64,000 nucleotides of DNA from Caloramator mitchellensis. GTDB lineage: Bacteria; Bacillota; Clostridia; Clostridiales; Caloramatoraceae. Under the pieces are notes generated by a model. It did no database searches. It had not been told where the DNA came from and saw nothing but the letters and a program-made list of their open reading frames with translations. Location: NCBI RefSeq assembly GCF_001440545.1, contig NZ_LKHP01000002.1:258574-322573 (forward strand), written 5' to 3'. Shown here piece by piece: positions 1-9,141 of the stretch. Within the stretch, counting starts at the first letter, position 1, and each line of letters opens with the position of its first letter. The position numbers and the translations under genes are program-made.

Positions 1-749
1 AGAAGGGTAAAACAGAAATAAAAACAGCCGCAATCCTAACCGATTATGCACCACATCCATTTTGGTTTCAGGATTATATTGATGCCTATATAATACCCCA
101 CGAGGATTTCATAGACGACCTTATAAACCTTGGAGTCCCAAGCGAATCTATTCATCCACTTGGAATACCCATTTGCAACGACTTTGCTCAAGCAATTGAA
201 AAGAATAAGGCGAGGGATTTGCTCGGGCTTGAAGACAAAACCACCATCCTTATTATGGGAGGTGGACTTGGTATAGGAAATATTAAAAGCGTTTTTGAAT
301 CATTGATATATAGCACCCTAGACATTCAAATAATAGCAGTTGCAGGATACAACGCAAGGCTCAAAAATCAGCTGCTAAACTTATCAAATATATGCAATAA
401 GAAAACAAAGATATTCGGATATACAGATGAAATAAACTTACTTATGTCAGCTTCAGATTTAATAATAACAAAACCTGGTGGCCTTACAATTACAGAAGCT
501 CTAATTAAAAATTTACCAATGTTATTAATATCGCCAATTCCTGGGCAGGAAGAAAAAAACGCAGAATACCTCTTAAATTGCGGAATTGCTGCTTATTCAA
601 AAAGACCTGAAAACATTACAATAACACTAAAGCAACTTTTAGGAAGCTCCAAACGGTTGACCCACATGAAAGAAATGGCAAGTGAAAAAGCAAAACCAAA
701 TGCTGTTGAAGATATTGCAAAATTATTGATTGATTTATCAAGCCGCTAG
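1..749 (+). CDS. Processive diacylglycerol glucosyltransferase-like protein (5' truncated by window)
   Basis: This is the C-terminal part of a GT28-type lipid glycosyltransferase of the MGDG synthase/UgtP family. Such enzymes move hexose from a UDP-sugar to diacylglycerol at the cytoplasmic face of the membrane. The frame is open from base 3. The first ~70 residues contain the DYAPHPFWF and HPLGIPI motifs of the MGDG-synthase N domain. They are followed by the UDP-sugar-binding half, with a GGGLGIGN loop and a KPGGLTITEAL donor-site motif. The upstream portion lies outside the window. The TTG at 219 is internal and not the true start. A terminator shared with the convergent spoIIR follows the stop. 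The family is clear; the exact sugar and acceptor cannot be read from sequence. Confidence 0.85.
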   Translation, partial: KGKTEIKTAAILTDYAPHPFWFQDYIDAYIIPHEDFIDDLINLGVPSESIHPLGIPICNDFAQAIEKNKARDLLGLEDKTTILIMGGGLGIGNIKSVFESLIYSTLDIQIIAVAGYNARLKNQLLNLSNICNKKTKIFGYTDEINLLMSASDLIITKPGGLTITEALIKNLPMLLISPIPGQEEKNAEYLLNCGIAAYSKRPENITITLKQLLGSSKRLTHMKEMASEKAKPNAVEDIAKLLIDLSSR

Positions 750-759
750 CAAAATTCAA

Positions 760-803
760 AGCTGTCTCAAATAGTAATACAAAAATCACTATTTAAGACA
801 GCT
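760..803. terminator. Bidirectional rho-independent terminator
   Basis: The inverted arms AGCTGTCT...AGACAGCT extend through AAATAGT/ACTATTT (one mismatch). They lie between the convergent glucosyltransferase and spoIIR, with T-rich sequence on both strands. Confidence 0.8.
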
Positions 804-806
804 ATT

Positions 807-1433
807 TTATTTTCTTGCAGAACCTTTAATCCTCTCGATTGCTCTTGAAAAAACTTCAGCACCTTTAAATTTTAGTTGAATCTTATTCGGCTTATTAAAT
901 GTCTCTATGCTTGCATCCTCAAGCGCTCTTTTTAACATCTCTTCACTCTTTTTATCCACCTTGCCTCTTGTAATATCTATAAAGCACAAAGGGGGAAACA
1001 TTACGCACCACCAATTTTTCCCTTCTCCCTTTCCTAAAACCACTCTTAGCGCTGTGTATTCTCCTGGAGGCAAAGTTACATCCCCATATTTTTTTACAGG
1101 GAAACTATAATGTCCCAAATATGCCCTTGCCCTATAATTAAATCCATTCTGGACTAAAACCTTATTGGCAGTCTCTTCAATTAAATCAATACTTTCGTCT
1201 ATAATTTTATAAGACTTATTAAAATCTTTTGCATTAGTCAACAATGGAGAAACCTGCCTTAAAACTTCATCCCTAACTTTCAACTTAACAGTTTGGTCCT
1301 CTAGGCTGTCGCTGTTTGCAATAACGTGGAATCTAATTAGATTCTCATCAAAACCATTGTTTTTATAAGTATCAATCCCCAAGAACATAACAAAAATGAT
1401 AACAGCTAAGATAAACATCAATATCCTTTTCAT
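807..1433 (-). CDS. spoIIR: Stage II sporulation protein R
   Basis: SpoIIR is made in the forespore under sigma-F, is secreted into the intermembrane space, and triggers SpoIIGA to process pro-sigma-E in the mother cell. The protein has an N-terminal hydrophobic segment (MKRILMFILAVIIFVMFLG) and the family hallmark RFHVIANSDS near residue 35, followed by LKVRDEVL. The ATG at 1433 is preferred because AAAGGGGGA lies just upstream; an upstream in-frame start would add 14 residues without a better SD. It follows gerC by 57 nt, so it may share readthrough from the germination operon. The length of 208 aa is normal. Confidence 0.92.
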   Translation of the reverse strand: MKRILMFILAVIIFVMFLGIDTYKNNGFDENLIRFHVIANSDSLEDQTVKLKVRDEVLRQVSPLLTNAKDFNKSYKIIDESIDLIEETANKVLVQNGFNYRARAYLGHYSFPVKKYGDVTLPPGEYTALRVVLGKGEGKNWWCVMFPPLCFIDITRGKVDKKSEEMLKRALEDASIETFNKPNKIQLKFKGAEVFSRAIERIKGSARK

Positions 1434-1490
1434 AATTTGTCCCCCTTTACTAATCTTAGCTATTATCATTCCCACTTTTTAGAATTTTAT

Positions 1491-2633
1491 TCACCTTACA
1501 ACCCCAATTCTTCTAATAAACGTTTCAATTTCAAACTCAAATTCTGCATTTTTAAAAGCTCTATCCCAATCCTTTTCGTATTTTTTATATAATTTATACT
1601 TGTGTTTTTTTGTCCAATCCTTTAATTCAAGGTAATCATATCCTATATCCTGCTGAAAAAATCTAACAACTTCCTTCATCTCAAGTTCAACTTGCTCTTC
1701 TATAGATTTTTTTAGCTCCTTAATAACATCAGGTTTTAACAAATCCTCATTAAATAAAAACTCCTCTATATCACCTTCAAGCTCAATTTTTACATTATAT
1801 TGCAATTTATCATCTTTTTCTTTTAAATTTAAATCACATGCTGAACTTGTTAAATGATATGATAAAATTTTATCCTTATACTTAAAAAGTTTTCTTCCTG
1901 TTTTTAATTTGTTTGTTATAATTGAATATCCTCTCAAATATCTGTCACTTATTGTTCCAAACATCTTACCATCCTTAAGCAGTGCGACATCTTTTATAGT
2001 AATTTCATCACTTTGCTTTTCTACAATAGGCAACATTGACGCGCCGCTTATCTTTATGTCTGATATAAATTCACTTAAACTAACATTAATCATAGTAGCA
2101 ACCCTTGACTGATTTTCTATTATTCCTATGATATATGGTGCTACTAACTTTTCTAGTTTCGGTGTTACCTCAGGAATATTCTCTATATCCTTAGTCGCAA
2201 CAATAAAGGAGGACCTGTTTTTTAGAGGCTCCCTATCAAGCCAATCTAAAAAGTCGCTTAACTTATCTTTATCCTTTAGAAGATTTTCTCCAATGATTAT
2301 TAATTTTGTATGCCCAAAAAAAAGTTTTCTGTTTTGCTTTTTACTAACCATTCCTATGGCCTCAGGTAAATTTTGCGCCTTAATTTTAATTTCTTCAAAA
2401 CCTTTTGGAGCGCCTGAAACAATTTTTGATGGATTAGGGGCAATGAAAATAACCTCTAAGTTCTGATTTTGAAATTCATAGAATGGTTTTTCTATCTGGG
2501 TATGAGCATCTTGTTTTATTTCATCTATTGCAATGGCATAAACAAACAATCTATCTTCTATCTCTATTTTATCCCAACACCCGGATATAACCATCAAACT
2601 TAAAAGCACCCCAATAATCATACCTTTCTTCAT
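1491..2633 (-). CDS. gerC: Ger(x)C family spore germination lipoprotein
   Basis: This is the C subunit of a nutrient germinant receptor, an outer-leaflet lipoprotein of the spore inner membrane. The signal peptide ends in a lipobox (VISGC, Cys at about residue 19) followed by WDKIEIEDR, the typical Ger(x)C start. The C-terminal half has the long helix-rich domain of the family. It overlaps the upstream gerB by ATGA (4 nt), so the two are translationally coupled. SD GGGGTGAG precedes the ATG. The length of 380 aa is normal. The germinant specificity is unknown. Confidence 0.93.
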   Translation of the reverse strand: MKKGMIIGVLLSLMVISGCWDKIEIEDRLFVYAIAIDEIKQDAHTQIEKPFYEFQNQNLEVIFIAPNPSKIVSGAPKGFEEIKIKAQNLPEAIGMVSKKQNRKLFFGHTKLIIIGENLLKDKDKLSDFLDWLDREPLKNRSSFIVATKDIENIPEVTPKLEKLVAPYIIGIIENQSRVATMINVSLSEFISDIKISGASMLPIVEKQSDEITIKDVALLKDGKMFGTISDRYLRGYSIITNKLKTGRKLFKYKDKILSYHLTSSACDLNLKEKDDKLQYNVKIELEGDIEEFLFNEDLLKPDVIKELKKSIEEQVELEMKEVVRFFQQDIGYDYLELKDWTKKHKYKLYKKYEKDWDRAFKNAEFEFEIETFIRRIGVVR

Positions 2634-3724
2634 GCTTTTCTCACCCCCTTAATCAAGGAAGCGATATACATTACAATTGGAATAAAAAACAATGTGTAAT
2701 ATCCAAGATAAAGCACCATTTTATCACTAAGGTCAACAATATCTGCAATACTATCTGGTATCAAAGATATTATATATATAATCGGCATAATCATTATTGC
2801 TATATGTTTCTTTTCCCTATGTTTTATCAAATCCCCTCCAACTATCATGTATCCAAAAACATAAGTTACGATAGTCGTAAAAATAAGTATAATCCAAAGT
2901 GAAAACAAAAGCCCTTCAATTCCTTCTAAAAAGGCGCCGGGAACATCTGAAGCTTTGACTAAAGATAAAGTAGGATATAAAAGCGTTTTGGTATATTCTG
3001 CCCCAAATCTTGCATAACAATGAATTACAATAAATATATATATAAATATGATAAAAATCATTCCTATCATAGAACTTTTAAAAGCCTTTTCAGGTTTTCG
3101 AATAAAAGGAAAAAGAAAAAACAAAATCTCAAAGCCTGCATATGAAAAAAGGCTATCACTAATCCCCTTTAGAATCTTTAATGGTTCAACCCTCAAAACA
3201 GGGAGCAAATTGCTATAATCACTCTTGGGAACCACAAGCAAAAACAAAAAAACAAATGTTAAAACTGTTAAGTAAAATATTGCTTCAAAAAATCTTGCAA
3301 TTTGCTCTATTCCCATTCTTACAAGCAAATATGCAACAATAAAAATTGGAATCATAATAAACTCAAGTGGTGTGTTAAACAATAGATACATCTTTGTTGT
3401 TTCACCAAACATCCTTATCTCAATCGCAGTAAAAAGAAAGTAAAATAAAAATATAGGCAATGCCATTAAAGTTCCTATAAATTTTCCAAATAATGTCCTT
3501 AATGTTTCAACTAATCCCAATTCAGCATATTTCTTGCCTACTTCAGATATAAAAAATAAAAATAAAATATTTATTAAACCTCCAAGAATTAGAACAAACC
3601 ATCCATTGTTCTCTACATCCTTTGCTAAAACAGCTGGAAGCGTAAAAATGCCAACTCCTATAGGAGTTAGAAAAATTAACAACCCAAGTTGAAAACTTGA
3701 TATTTTGTCATCATTGGGAACCAT
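2630..3724 (-). CDS. gerB: GerB family spore germination permease
   Basis: This is the APC-superfamily transporter-like B subunit of a GerA-type germinant receptor (PF03845 family), which binds the germinant within the spore inner membrane. About ten hydrophobic helices are visible, beginning QLGLLIFLTPIGVGIFTLP, the family's conserved first helix. The start at ATG 3724 is preferred because AAGGTGATGAAA provides an SD; an alternative GTG lies 9 nt upstream. The gene overlaps gerA upstream by about 14 nt and gerC downstream by 4 nt, as in a compact gerA-B-C operon. Confidence 0.92.
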   Translation of the reverse strand: MVPNDDKISSFQLGLLIFLTPIGVGIFTLPAVLAKDVENNGWFVLILGGLINILFLFFISEVGKKYAELGLVETLRTLFGKFIGTLMALPIFLFYFLFTAIEIRMFGETTKMYLLFNTPLEFIMIPIFIVAYLLVRMGIEQIARFFEAIFYLTVLTFVFLFLLVVPKSDYSNLLPVLRVEPLKILKGISDSLFSYAGFEILFFLFPFIRKPEKAFKSSMIGMIFIIFIYIFIVIHCYARFGAEYTKTLLYPTLSLVKASDVPGAFLEGIEGLLFSLWIILIFTTIVTYVFGYMIVGGDLIKHREKKHIAIMIMPIIYIISLIPDSIADIVDLSDKMVLYLGYYTLFFIPIVMYIASLIKGVRKA

Positions 3725-5258
3725 TTTCATCACCTTGCCTTATTATATCCTGCGGATCATACATCCTCGGCCTTTTCTTTATATACTTAATAGGAAATTT
3801 TAATGCACTATCAACCATATCTTCTAAATAAAGCGGTGCCAAAGGTGCAAGATACGGTGTCCCAAAGGATTTTAGGTTTACCAAATATATCAAAGTGCCT
3901 ATGTAGCAAAGAGATATTCCATATAGCCCGTATATCGATGCCCCAATCATAAATATAAATCTTAAAAGCCTAAGCGCTGTTGCAAGCTCATAATTTGTAA
4001 TTGAAAAACTTGCAATTGCAGTAATTGCAACCACAATTACCATAATGGGACTTACAATGCCTGCTGAAACTGCTGCCTGACCTATGACAAGACCACCTAC
4101 TATTCCAATAGTAGAACCTATCGGCCTTGGTAGTCTAATACCCGCCTCCCTTAAAAGTTCAAATGTAATCTCCATTATGATAGCTTCTATAAATGCTGGA
4201 AAAGGAACCCCTTCTCTCGTAGCTGCAATTGAAAGAGCAAGCTTAGATGGAATAATCTGCGGGTGAAAACTTGTAATTGCTATATAAAGTGCAGGTGAAA
4301 GTATAGAAAGTCCACCAGCAAGCACCCTAATGAATCTTACAAATGTAGCAATTATTGACCTACTGTAATAATCTTCTGCAGATTGAAGGAATGCATTTAT
4401 AGTGACAGGAACTATTAATGCAAAGGGGGAATTATCTACTAAAATTCCCACCCTTCCCTCATATACTGCTGCAGCAACAACATCTGGTCTTTCTGTTGTT
4501 TGTGCTTGAGGGAATATCGAAAAAACTTTATCTTCAAGCAGTTGCTCTAAATATCCGCTATCCATAATTGTATCTATGCTGATTTTTCCCAATTTCTTAT
4601 TTAACTCGTCTAATACCCTCTTATCCACAATATCTTCTATATACATTATTGCAATATCCGTTTGCGACCTTTCTCCAAGCTTCTTTTGCACAATTTTAAA
4701 TCGTGGGTCCCTGATTCTTCTTCTTACTAGCGCAGTATTAACTCTCATCGTTTCTGTAAATCCATCCCTGGGCCCTCTTATTATAGTTTCAGCAGATGGT
4801 TCTGCAACGCTTCTTGCTGGCCATGCCTTTGTTGCGATTACAAGAGCTCTATCTGTATAATCAATCAAAAGGCCGGTCTCACCGCTCAAAACATTCAAAA
4901 CAAGCTCTTCAATTATTTCCACTTCTTTAAAATCAGTTACCGTCATTGCATTATCCTTAGAAACTTCAAATAGTTTGTGTTTAACGGCATTGAAATCAGG
5001 TAAAACTTCCCTTGATTTAATCATCAAGGGTATTAACACGAATTCATCAAGCAAAAGCTTATCTGCCATTCCGTCAACGTAAAACAAAAACATCTTGACT
5101 CCATTGTCTCCACCAACTTCAAATTCCCTAAAAACTATATCATTACAATCCTTTAGCATAGTCTTTATAAGAGCCACATTTTCCTCAAGGCTCTTGCTTA
5201 TCTTAGTCTTGTTCTCGGGCGTATATGTATAATAAATCTCCTTTTTTCTCTTTAGCAT
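3711..5258 (-). CDS. gerA: GerA family spore germination receptor subunit A
   Basis: This is the A subunit of the germinant receptor (PF03323): a soluble N-terminal domain of about 240 residues followed by several membrane helices. Family signatures include the RGPRDGFTE motif near residue 150 and a conserved region around PAFIEAIIMEITFELLREAG in the membrane half. The start at ATG 5258 is chosen because GGGAGAG lies 7 nt upstream; an in-frame start at 5276 lacks an SD. It is the first large gene of the operon. A 69-aa membrane protein lies just upstream (5280-5489) on the same strand and is probably cotranscribed. Confidence 0.94.
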   Translation of the reverse strand: MLKRKKEIYYTYTPENKTKISKSLEENVALIKTMLKDCNDIVFREFEVGGDNGVKMFLFYVDGMADKLLLDEFVLIPLMIKSREVLPDFNAVKHKLFEVSKDNAMTVTDFKEVEIIEELVLNVLSGETGLLIDYTDRALVIATKAWPARSVAEPSAETIIRGPRDGFTETMRVNTALVRRRIRDPRFKIVQKKLGERSQTDIAIMYIEDIVDKRVLDELNKKLGKISIDTIMDSGYLEQLLEDKVFSIFPQAQTTERPDVVAAAVYEGRVGILVDNSPFALIVPVTINAFLQSAEDYYSRSIIATFVRFIRVLAGGLSILSPALYIAITSFHPQIIPSKLALSIAATREGVPFPAFIEAIIMEITFELLREAGIRLPRPIGSTIGIVGGLVIGQAAVSAGIVSPIMVIVVAITAIASFSITNYELATALRLLRFIFMIGASIYGLYGISLCYIGTLIYLVNLKSFGTPYLAPLAPLYLEDMVDSALKFPIKYIKKRPRMYDPQDIIRQGDENGSQ

Positions 5259-5279
5259 ATTTATCTCTCCCATCAAAAA

Positions 5280-5489
5280 TTAGGACGGCAATATTTTAGT
5301 TGCCAAGTATAAAATAAATGAAATAACAACATAAAAAATTGCAAAAAATTTAGAGAATTTTCTTTCCTTCTCTAAATTTTTATTTTTATAATCAACGCTG
5401 TCCATATATAAAAAATAGCTTGTGATTAAAAAAAGTATAAAAACATTAAAATCAAAGTTATCCTTAATAAAATTAACAATCTCTTGCAT
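5280..5489 (-). CDS. Small two-helix membrane protein leading the germination operon
   Basis: I do not recognise a named family. The 69-aa protein has two hydrophobic segments (about residues 15-28 and 47-66), joined by a charged loop (NKNLEKERKFSK). SD AAAAGGAG lies 8-9 nt before the ATG. It ends 21 nt upstream of gerA, so it is almost certainly cotranscribed with the germinant receptor. Small membrane proteins that modulate receptors (the D-subunit type) are known beside Ger operons. A similar accessory role here is inferred from position only. Confidence 0.6.
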   Translation of the reverse strand: MQEIVNFIKDNFDFNVFILFLITSYFLYMDSVDYKNKNLEKERKFSKFFAIFYVVISFILYLATKILPS

Positions 5490-5535
5490 AGCATCAACTC
5501 CTTTTATTAGTTTTTCTTTCTTTTAAAAAACTATA

Positions 5536-5567
5536 CAAAAAAGCTACCTCTTAAGAGGTAGCTTTTT
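5536..5567. terminator. Rho-independent terminator after the MobA-like gene
   Basis: A perfect palindrome (AAGCTACCTCTTAAGAGGTAGCTT) is flanked by A-runs and T-runs. It overlaps the stop codon of the minus-strand MobA-like gene and separates it from the germination operon. Confidence 0.85.
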
Positions 5568-6291
5568 ATAAATATCTATTTACAAATTCTATATCTTCAA
5601 TTTTATCAACATCATTTCCTATCTCAGGGTATTTTGTTAAAATCGCTTTACCCTTGACGTCGAACATATCGCATATCTTTTTCTCGACTGATTCAAGGCT
5701 CAGCATTCCAAGTGCAAGCCTTATTAGAAATGAAATACCTAGAACCTTTCCCATCTTGAGCGGGTTTTTTCTATATGCAATAAGCTCCGCAGCCTTTTCT
5801 GTTGCACGTTCAATAACATTTGGATTTAAATATATTAAATTTCCGCCTGTAAAAGTTCCTTCCTTAAGTTTAACATAGGTCCTTTTAACATCAGGGTATT
5901 TTTCGTCATTTAATATCTTGTCGATTATCGGATATCCTAAGTCTATACTCTTATTTTCACATTCAGCAACAAAATCCTTAATTGCCTCTCCGCTTACAAG
6001 CGGTATATCTGCAGTGCAAATCAAAACAGGGGTTTCATAATCAGCAATCTCCTTAATGCTCTTTTTAATATTCTCCAGCATCTCACCATCTGAAAGTATA
6101 TAACCGTCATATAGATTTTTAATCATTTCCCTTAATACTTCATCGCCGGCAACATAAATGTTTTTTATAGTTCCAGAAGCCTTCAGTGCATCTATAAGAT
6201 ATTCAACCATAAATTTTCCCTTTATTTTTAGCAGAGCCTTTGAATATCCTTCCTCTCCCCTATCCCCTGCAAGAATCAAAGCATTAACCAT
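5566..6291 (-). CDS. MobA-like nucleotidyltransferase
   Basis: This 241-aa protein belongs to the NTP_transf_3 (MobA-like) fold. It has an N-terminal NALILAGDRGEEGYSKALLK nucleotide-binding loop, a variant of LAGGxSxRxGxxK, and a CTADIPLV metal-site motif near residue 93. It starts 3 nt after ispE stops, so the two are cotranscribed. The protein lacks the canonical G-x-R-x-G-x-D-K loop of true MobA, so molybdenum cofactor function is doubtful. The substrate is unknown. The ispE linkage suggests a housekeeping or cell-envelope role, but that is only inference. Confidence 0.75.
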   Translation of the reverse strand: MVNALILAGDRGEEGYSKALLKIKGKFMVEYLIDALKASGTIKNIYVAGDEVLREMIKNLYDGYILSDGEMLENIKKSIKEIADYETPVLICTADIPLVSGEAIKDFVAECENKSIDLGYPIIDKILNDEKYPDVKRTYVKLKEGTFTGGNLIYLNPNVIERATEKAAELIAYRKNPLKMGKVLGISFLIRLALGMLSLESVEKKICDMFDVKGKAILTKYPEIGNDVDKIEDIEFVNRYL

Positions 6292-6294
6292 TTC

Positions 6295-7158
6295 TTACAC
6301 CCCTTCATTTACCGTTTTAACCAAATAAACTTCCTTTAAGTAATCCCTTAATCTATTATAGCACACCTCAGCCCTTTCTTCATTTTCAAAAATTCCAAAT
6401 ACCGCTGAACCACTTCCTGTCATAATACTTCCTAAAGCATCAAATTCATGCATTATATTTTTTACTTCTCCAATAACTGGATACTCCCTTATTGTTACTG
6501 TTTCCAGAACATTTACCATATTACTTGCTAAACTTTTATAATCTCTTCTTTTTATATATTCAATTAATCTATCTATATCAGGCCTTTTAGATACCTCATC
6601 AAGTTTTAAATTCATATAAACTTCCTTAGTTGAAACTGCTACATTAGGTTTTGCAATAACTATATTGAAATTTTCAATTGGTTCAAGAGGTGTTATTCTT
6701 TCACCTATGCCCTCTGCAAGGCTTGTTCTATTAACAATGCAATAAGGAAGATCCGCACCAATTTTAACTCCTATGTCCATCATATTATCCAAACTCATTT
6801 TCAACTCAAAAATTTGGTTCATCGCCTTTATTACACCTGCAGCATCGCTGCTGCCTCCTCCAAGCCCTGCTCCATGTGGAATATTCTTTTCAATATGTAT
6901 CCTCACCCCGCCCTTTAAATTAAACCTGTTAATTATTAGTTTCGCAGCCTTATAGCAAGTGTTGGACTCATCTAGAGGGATATCATTTTTATTAGCCGTT
7001 AAAACGATTTTGCTATCTGTTTTTTCTACGGTTATATAATCATATAACGATACGCTCTGGTTTATCATCCTTAAAAGGTGATAACCATCCTCCCTCTTTC
7101 CAACCACATCAAGGGATAAATTTATCTTTGCAGGACATCTAATCATAACCTTATCCAT
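6295..7158 (-). CDS. ispE: 4-diphosphocytidyl-2-C-methyl-D-erythritol kinase
   Basis: IspE is the GHMP-family kinase that phosphorylates CDP-ME in the non-mevalonate (MEP) isoprenoid pathway. The N-terminal CPAKINLSLDVVGKREDGYH is diagnostic. The ATP loop PHGAGLGGGSSDAAG lies at residues 94-108, and MTGSGSAVFG near residue 242 is the third GHMP motif. The length of 287 aa is normal. SD GGGTGATG precedes the ATG. It lies between the sipL-like gene and the MobA-like gene. Its position close to veg and yabG matches the conserved Firmicute neighbourhood. Confidence 0.96.
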   Translation of the reverse strand: MDKVMIRCPAKINLSLDVVGKREDGYHLLRMINQSVSLYDYITVEKTDSKIVLTANKNDIPLDESNTCYKAAKLIINRFNLKGGVRIHIEKNIPHGAGLGGGSSDAAGVIKAMNQIFELKMSLDNMMDIGVKIGADLPYCIVNRTSLAEGIGERITPLEPIENFNIVIAKPNVAVSTKEVYMNLKLDEVSKRPDIDRLIEYIKRRDYKSLASNMVNVLETVTIREYPVIGEVKNIMHEFDALGSIMTGSGSAVFGIFENEERAEVCYNRLRDYLKEVYLVKTVNEGV

Positions 7159-7267
7159 ATCATCACCCTTTTAAAAGTTTCAAATTTTATTATACAATAT
7201 TTTACAGTTAATTTCAATAAAATAGCCAATCTCATGATTTAGGGTAATTTTTTTCGTAAGAAACTAT

Positions 7268-7317
7268 AAAATCCCATGAATGATTTGCAATATGCCTAAA
7301 ATCATTCATGGGATTTT
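7268..7317 (-). terminator. Terminator after the sipL-like gene
   Basis: Exact 19-bp inverted arms (AAAATCCCATGAATGATTT and its complement, 12-nt loop) lie just downstream of the minus-strand stop at 7337, in the 178-bp gap before ispE. Confidence 0.8.
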
Positions 7318-7336
7318 AATTATATAATGTTCTTTT

Positions 7337-8893
7337 TTACCTCATAAACGTCTTTTTAGGAATTATAAGTTTCATTCCTGGTTCAATATAGTCTGGATTA
7401 TCAATATCGTTAAGCTTTACAATATCCTCCACCTTAGTGCAGTATTTCTTTGCAATTTTCCATAGTGTATCATGCGGCTGAACAGTATAGATTACTAGGC
7501 TTGGCATGTTCTTTAAAGTTTCTGAAATATCTATTTCAACAACTGCCTTTAATATTTCTGCCATCTGCTTCTTATAAAGTTTAGCCATACAAACAAGTCC
7601 AGCCTTAATATTTACTTCTCTTTCTCCAAATTTTTCAAAACTTAAGCTTTCAAGTTTCACAGAAACCCTAGGCATCATATCAATCTTCGCACCAGGCATA
7701 TCAACTGAAAACTTAAATGGAATTTCATCTTCATATCCTTCAAGTTCTGCTTCTTCGTTTGCCTTTGTATAAATCATAGCACATCTTAAAACGCCTTCAC
7801 AAACAACCTTATCCTCAACTGCCTTAACTTCAGTAACGTCAGGCACTGCTTCAACAAATTTGACATCAACTATAGCTTCGCTATCATCTGGAAGTTGCAG
7901 CCTCTCCTTTAATACTTGATTATCAACCGCCTCTGCATAAAAGCCAATCCACCTGACATTTTGTTTTTCAAATTCATATCTTGAGTTTGATGAATATGCA
8001 TCGATAATACTTTGAATATGCCTTTCAGCATATACCTTAACATTAACCTCAATTGTTGCCTGAACTGACAATGCTTTTCTTTCTCCCAATTCATTTTCAA
8101 CAATATCTGTATATATATCCGTAACATTGCACCTAACATCAACTTTCATATTAGGCTTAGCTTCTGGAATCTCAATTTCGCTGCTGAATGGAATATCCTG
8201 CTCAAGAGCAAAATATTCGTTATTCCCTTCCACTAAAACCCTTGCCCTTGCAGTAGCGTTTAAAAGAACCTTCCCATCTAATACCTGAACATCCTTCTTA
8301 TAAACAAAAACATAGCTCTTTATAATTCCTGCTATTTCTTTATCCTGGACAGTATCAATCTGTGCTTTTACAACTGTCTGCTCTGCCGCCTCAGCTACAT
8401 ATTCATCCATGCTGCAGCTATCCTTAAGGATTTGGACATCCTGCCCTTTAATATCTACGATAGTTTCTACTGTCTTTTTATTTGTAACAACACCTTCCAA
8501 ATTAATAACTGCGCTCAACTTAATTTTTTTGTTTGTTGAAATCTGATACTCCATATGTTCAATTTTAGCTTTCACATTGCATCCCATGTCGTGTATTGCG
8601 CCAGGGACTTGAATATTGTGTGTGAAGCTAGAAGTAACTTCTGCCTTATAAATCCTTTTATTTTCATCATTTGCAGTGTAGTAAACTTTAAAAACTACCT
8701 TTCCTTCTACAATTATTCTTTCTTCAACTACCTCTTTTGATAAAATATAAACATCTCCATCACAGGACAAAACCTTATAAACATCTGGGTCCCTCTCTGA
8801 TAAAACTAAATCAGCAGGAACCATCGTCTGTGTTTGCCCTTCCCCACAAAGTTCTTCGTAATTTATCAAATCCTTTACATATTCTATGGACAA
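7337..8893 (-). CDS. SipL-like spore coat morphogenetic protein (DUF3794/SPOCS plus LysM)
   Basis: This 518-aa protein has repeated SPOCS (DUF3794) beta domains along most of its length and a C-terminal LysM domain (YTVQPHDTLWKIAKKYC... MKLIIPKK, about residues 470-516). This is the architecture and size of Clostridioides difficile SipL, the partner of SpoIVA at the coat base layer. The start is assigned to TTG 8893 because GGGAGGG lies 6 nt upstream; the GTG at 8908 overlaps that SD. It sits between veg and ispE, where Bacillus has sspF. The role in anchoring the coat to the forespore is by family, not shown here. Confidence 0.85.
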   Translation of the reverse strand: MSIEYVKDLINYEELCGEGQTQTMVPADLVLSERDPDVYKVLSCDGDVYILSKEVVEERIIVEGKVVFKVYYTANDENKRIYKAEVTSSFTHNIQVPGAIHDMGCNVKAKIEHMEYQISTNKKIKLSAVINLEGVVTNKKTVETIVDIKGQDVQILKDSCSMDEYVAEAAEQTVVKAQIDTVQDKEIAGIIKSYVFVYKKDVQVLDGKVLLNATARARVLVEGNNEYFALEQDIPFSSEIEIPEAKPNMKVDVRCNVTDIYTDIVENELGERKALSVQATIEVNVKVYAERHIQSIIDAYSSNSRYEFEKQNVRWIGFYAEAVDNQVLKERLQLPDDSEAIVDVKFVEAVPDVTEVKAVEDKVVCEGVLRCAMIYTKANEEAELEGYEDEIPFKFSVDMPGAKIDMMPRVSVKLESLSFEKFGEREVNIKAGLVCMAKLYKKQMAEILKAVVEIDISETLKNMPSLVIYTVQPHDTLWKIAKKYCTKVEDIVKLNDIDNPDYIEPGMKLIIPKKTFMR

Positions 8894-9061
8894 TTTAATC
8901 CCTCCCACCCGAATTTACCTAATATAATATATATTTCAAATATTAAAAATATTACTTTTTTATTTCAAAATGTTGACACATTTTTTATTTGCTTTATAAT
9001 AATAACTTGTTGATAACCTTTGTTTATCCCCCTAAAAATAGCTGCCAAACCCATAACCCCT

Positions 9062-9104
9062 AAAAACTTAAACTTAAGTGCCTGGCACTTAAGTTTAAGT
9101 TTTT
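9062..9104. repeat. Perfect 21-bp inverted repeat with one-base centre
   Basis: The arms AAAAACTTAAACTTAAGTGCC and their exact complement are separated by a single T, and a T-run follows. It lies in the 247-bp gap between veg and the sipL-like gene. It could act as a second terminator, but the veg terminator is separate (9120-9141). Its centre GTGCCTGGCAC resembles the GTGCCTGTCAC end of one of the 45-bp repeats at 43927. Confidence 0.85.
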
Positions 9105-9119
9105 TTTGCATAAAAAAAG

Positions 9120-9141
9120 AAAACCCTGAAAACAGGATTTT
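9120..9141 (-). terminator. Terminator of veg
   Basis: On the minus strand AAAATCCTG-TTTT-CAGGGTTTT forms a 9-bp hairpin with one G-T pair. It is followed by CTTTTTTT and overlaps the veg stop by one base. Confidence 0.8.

Noticed and set aside
5566..6291. True molybdenum-cofactor guanylyltransferase MobA
   Set aside because: The nucleotide loop is a variant and no other Mo-cofactor genes are near; called MobA-like only.
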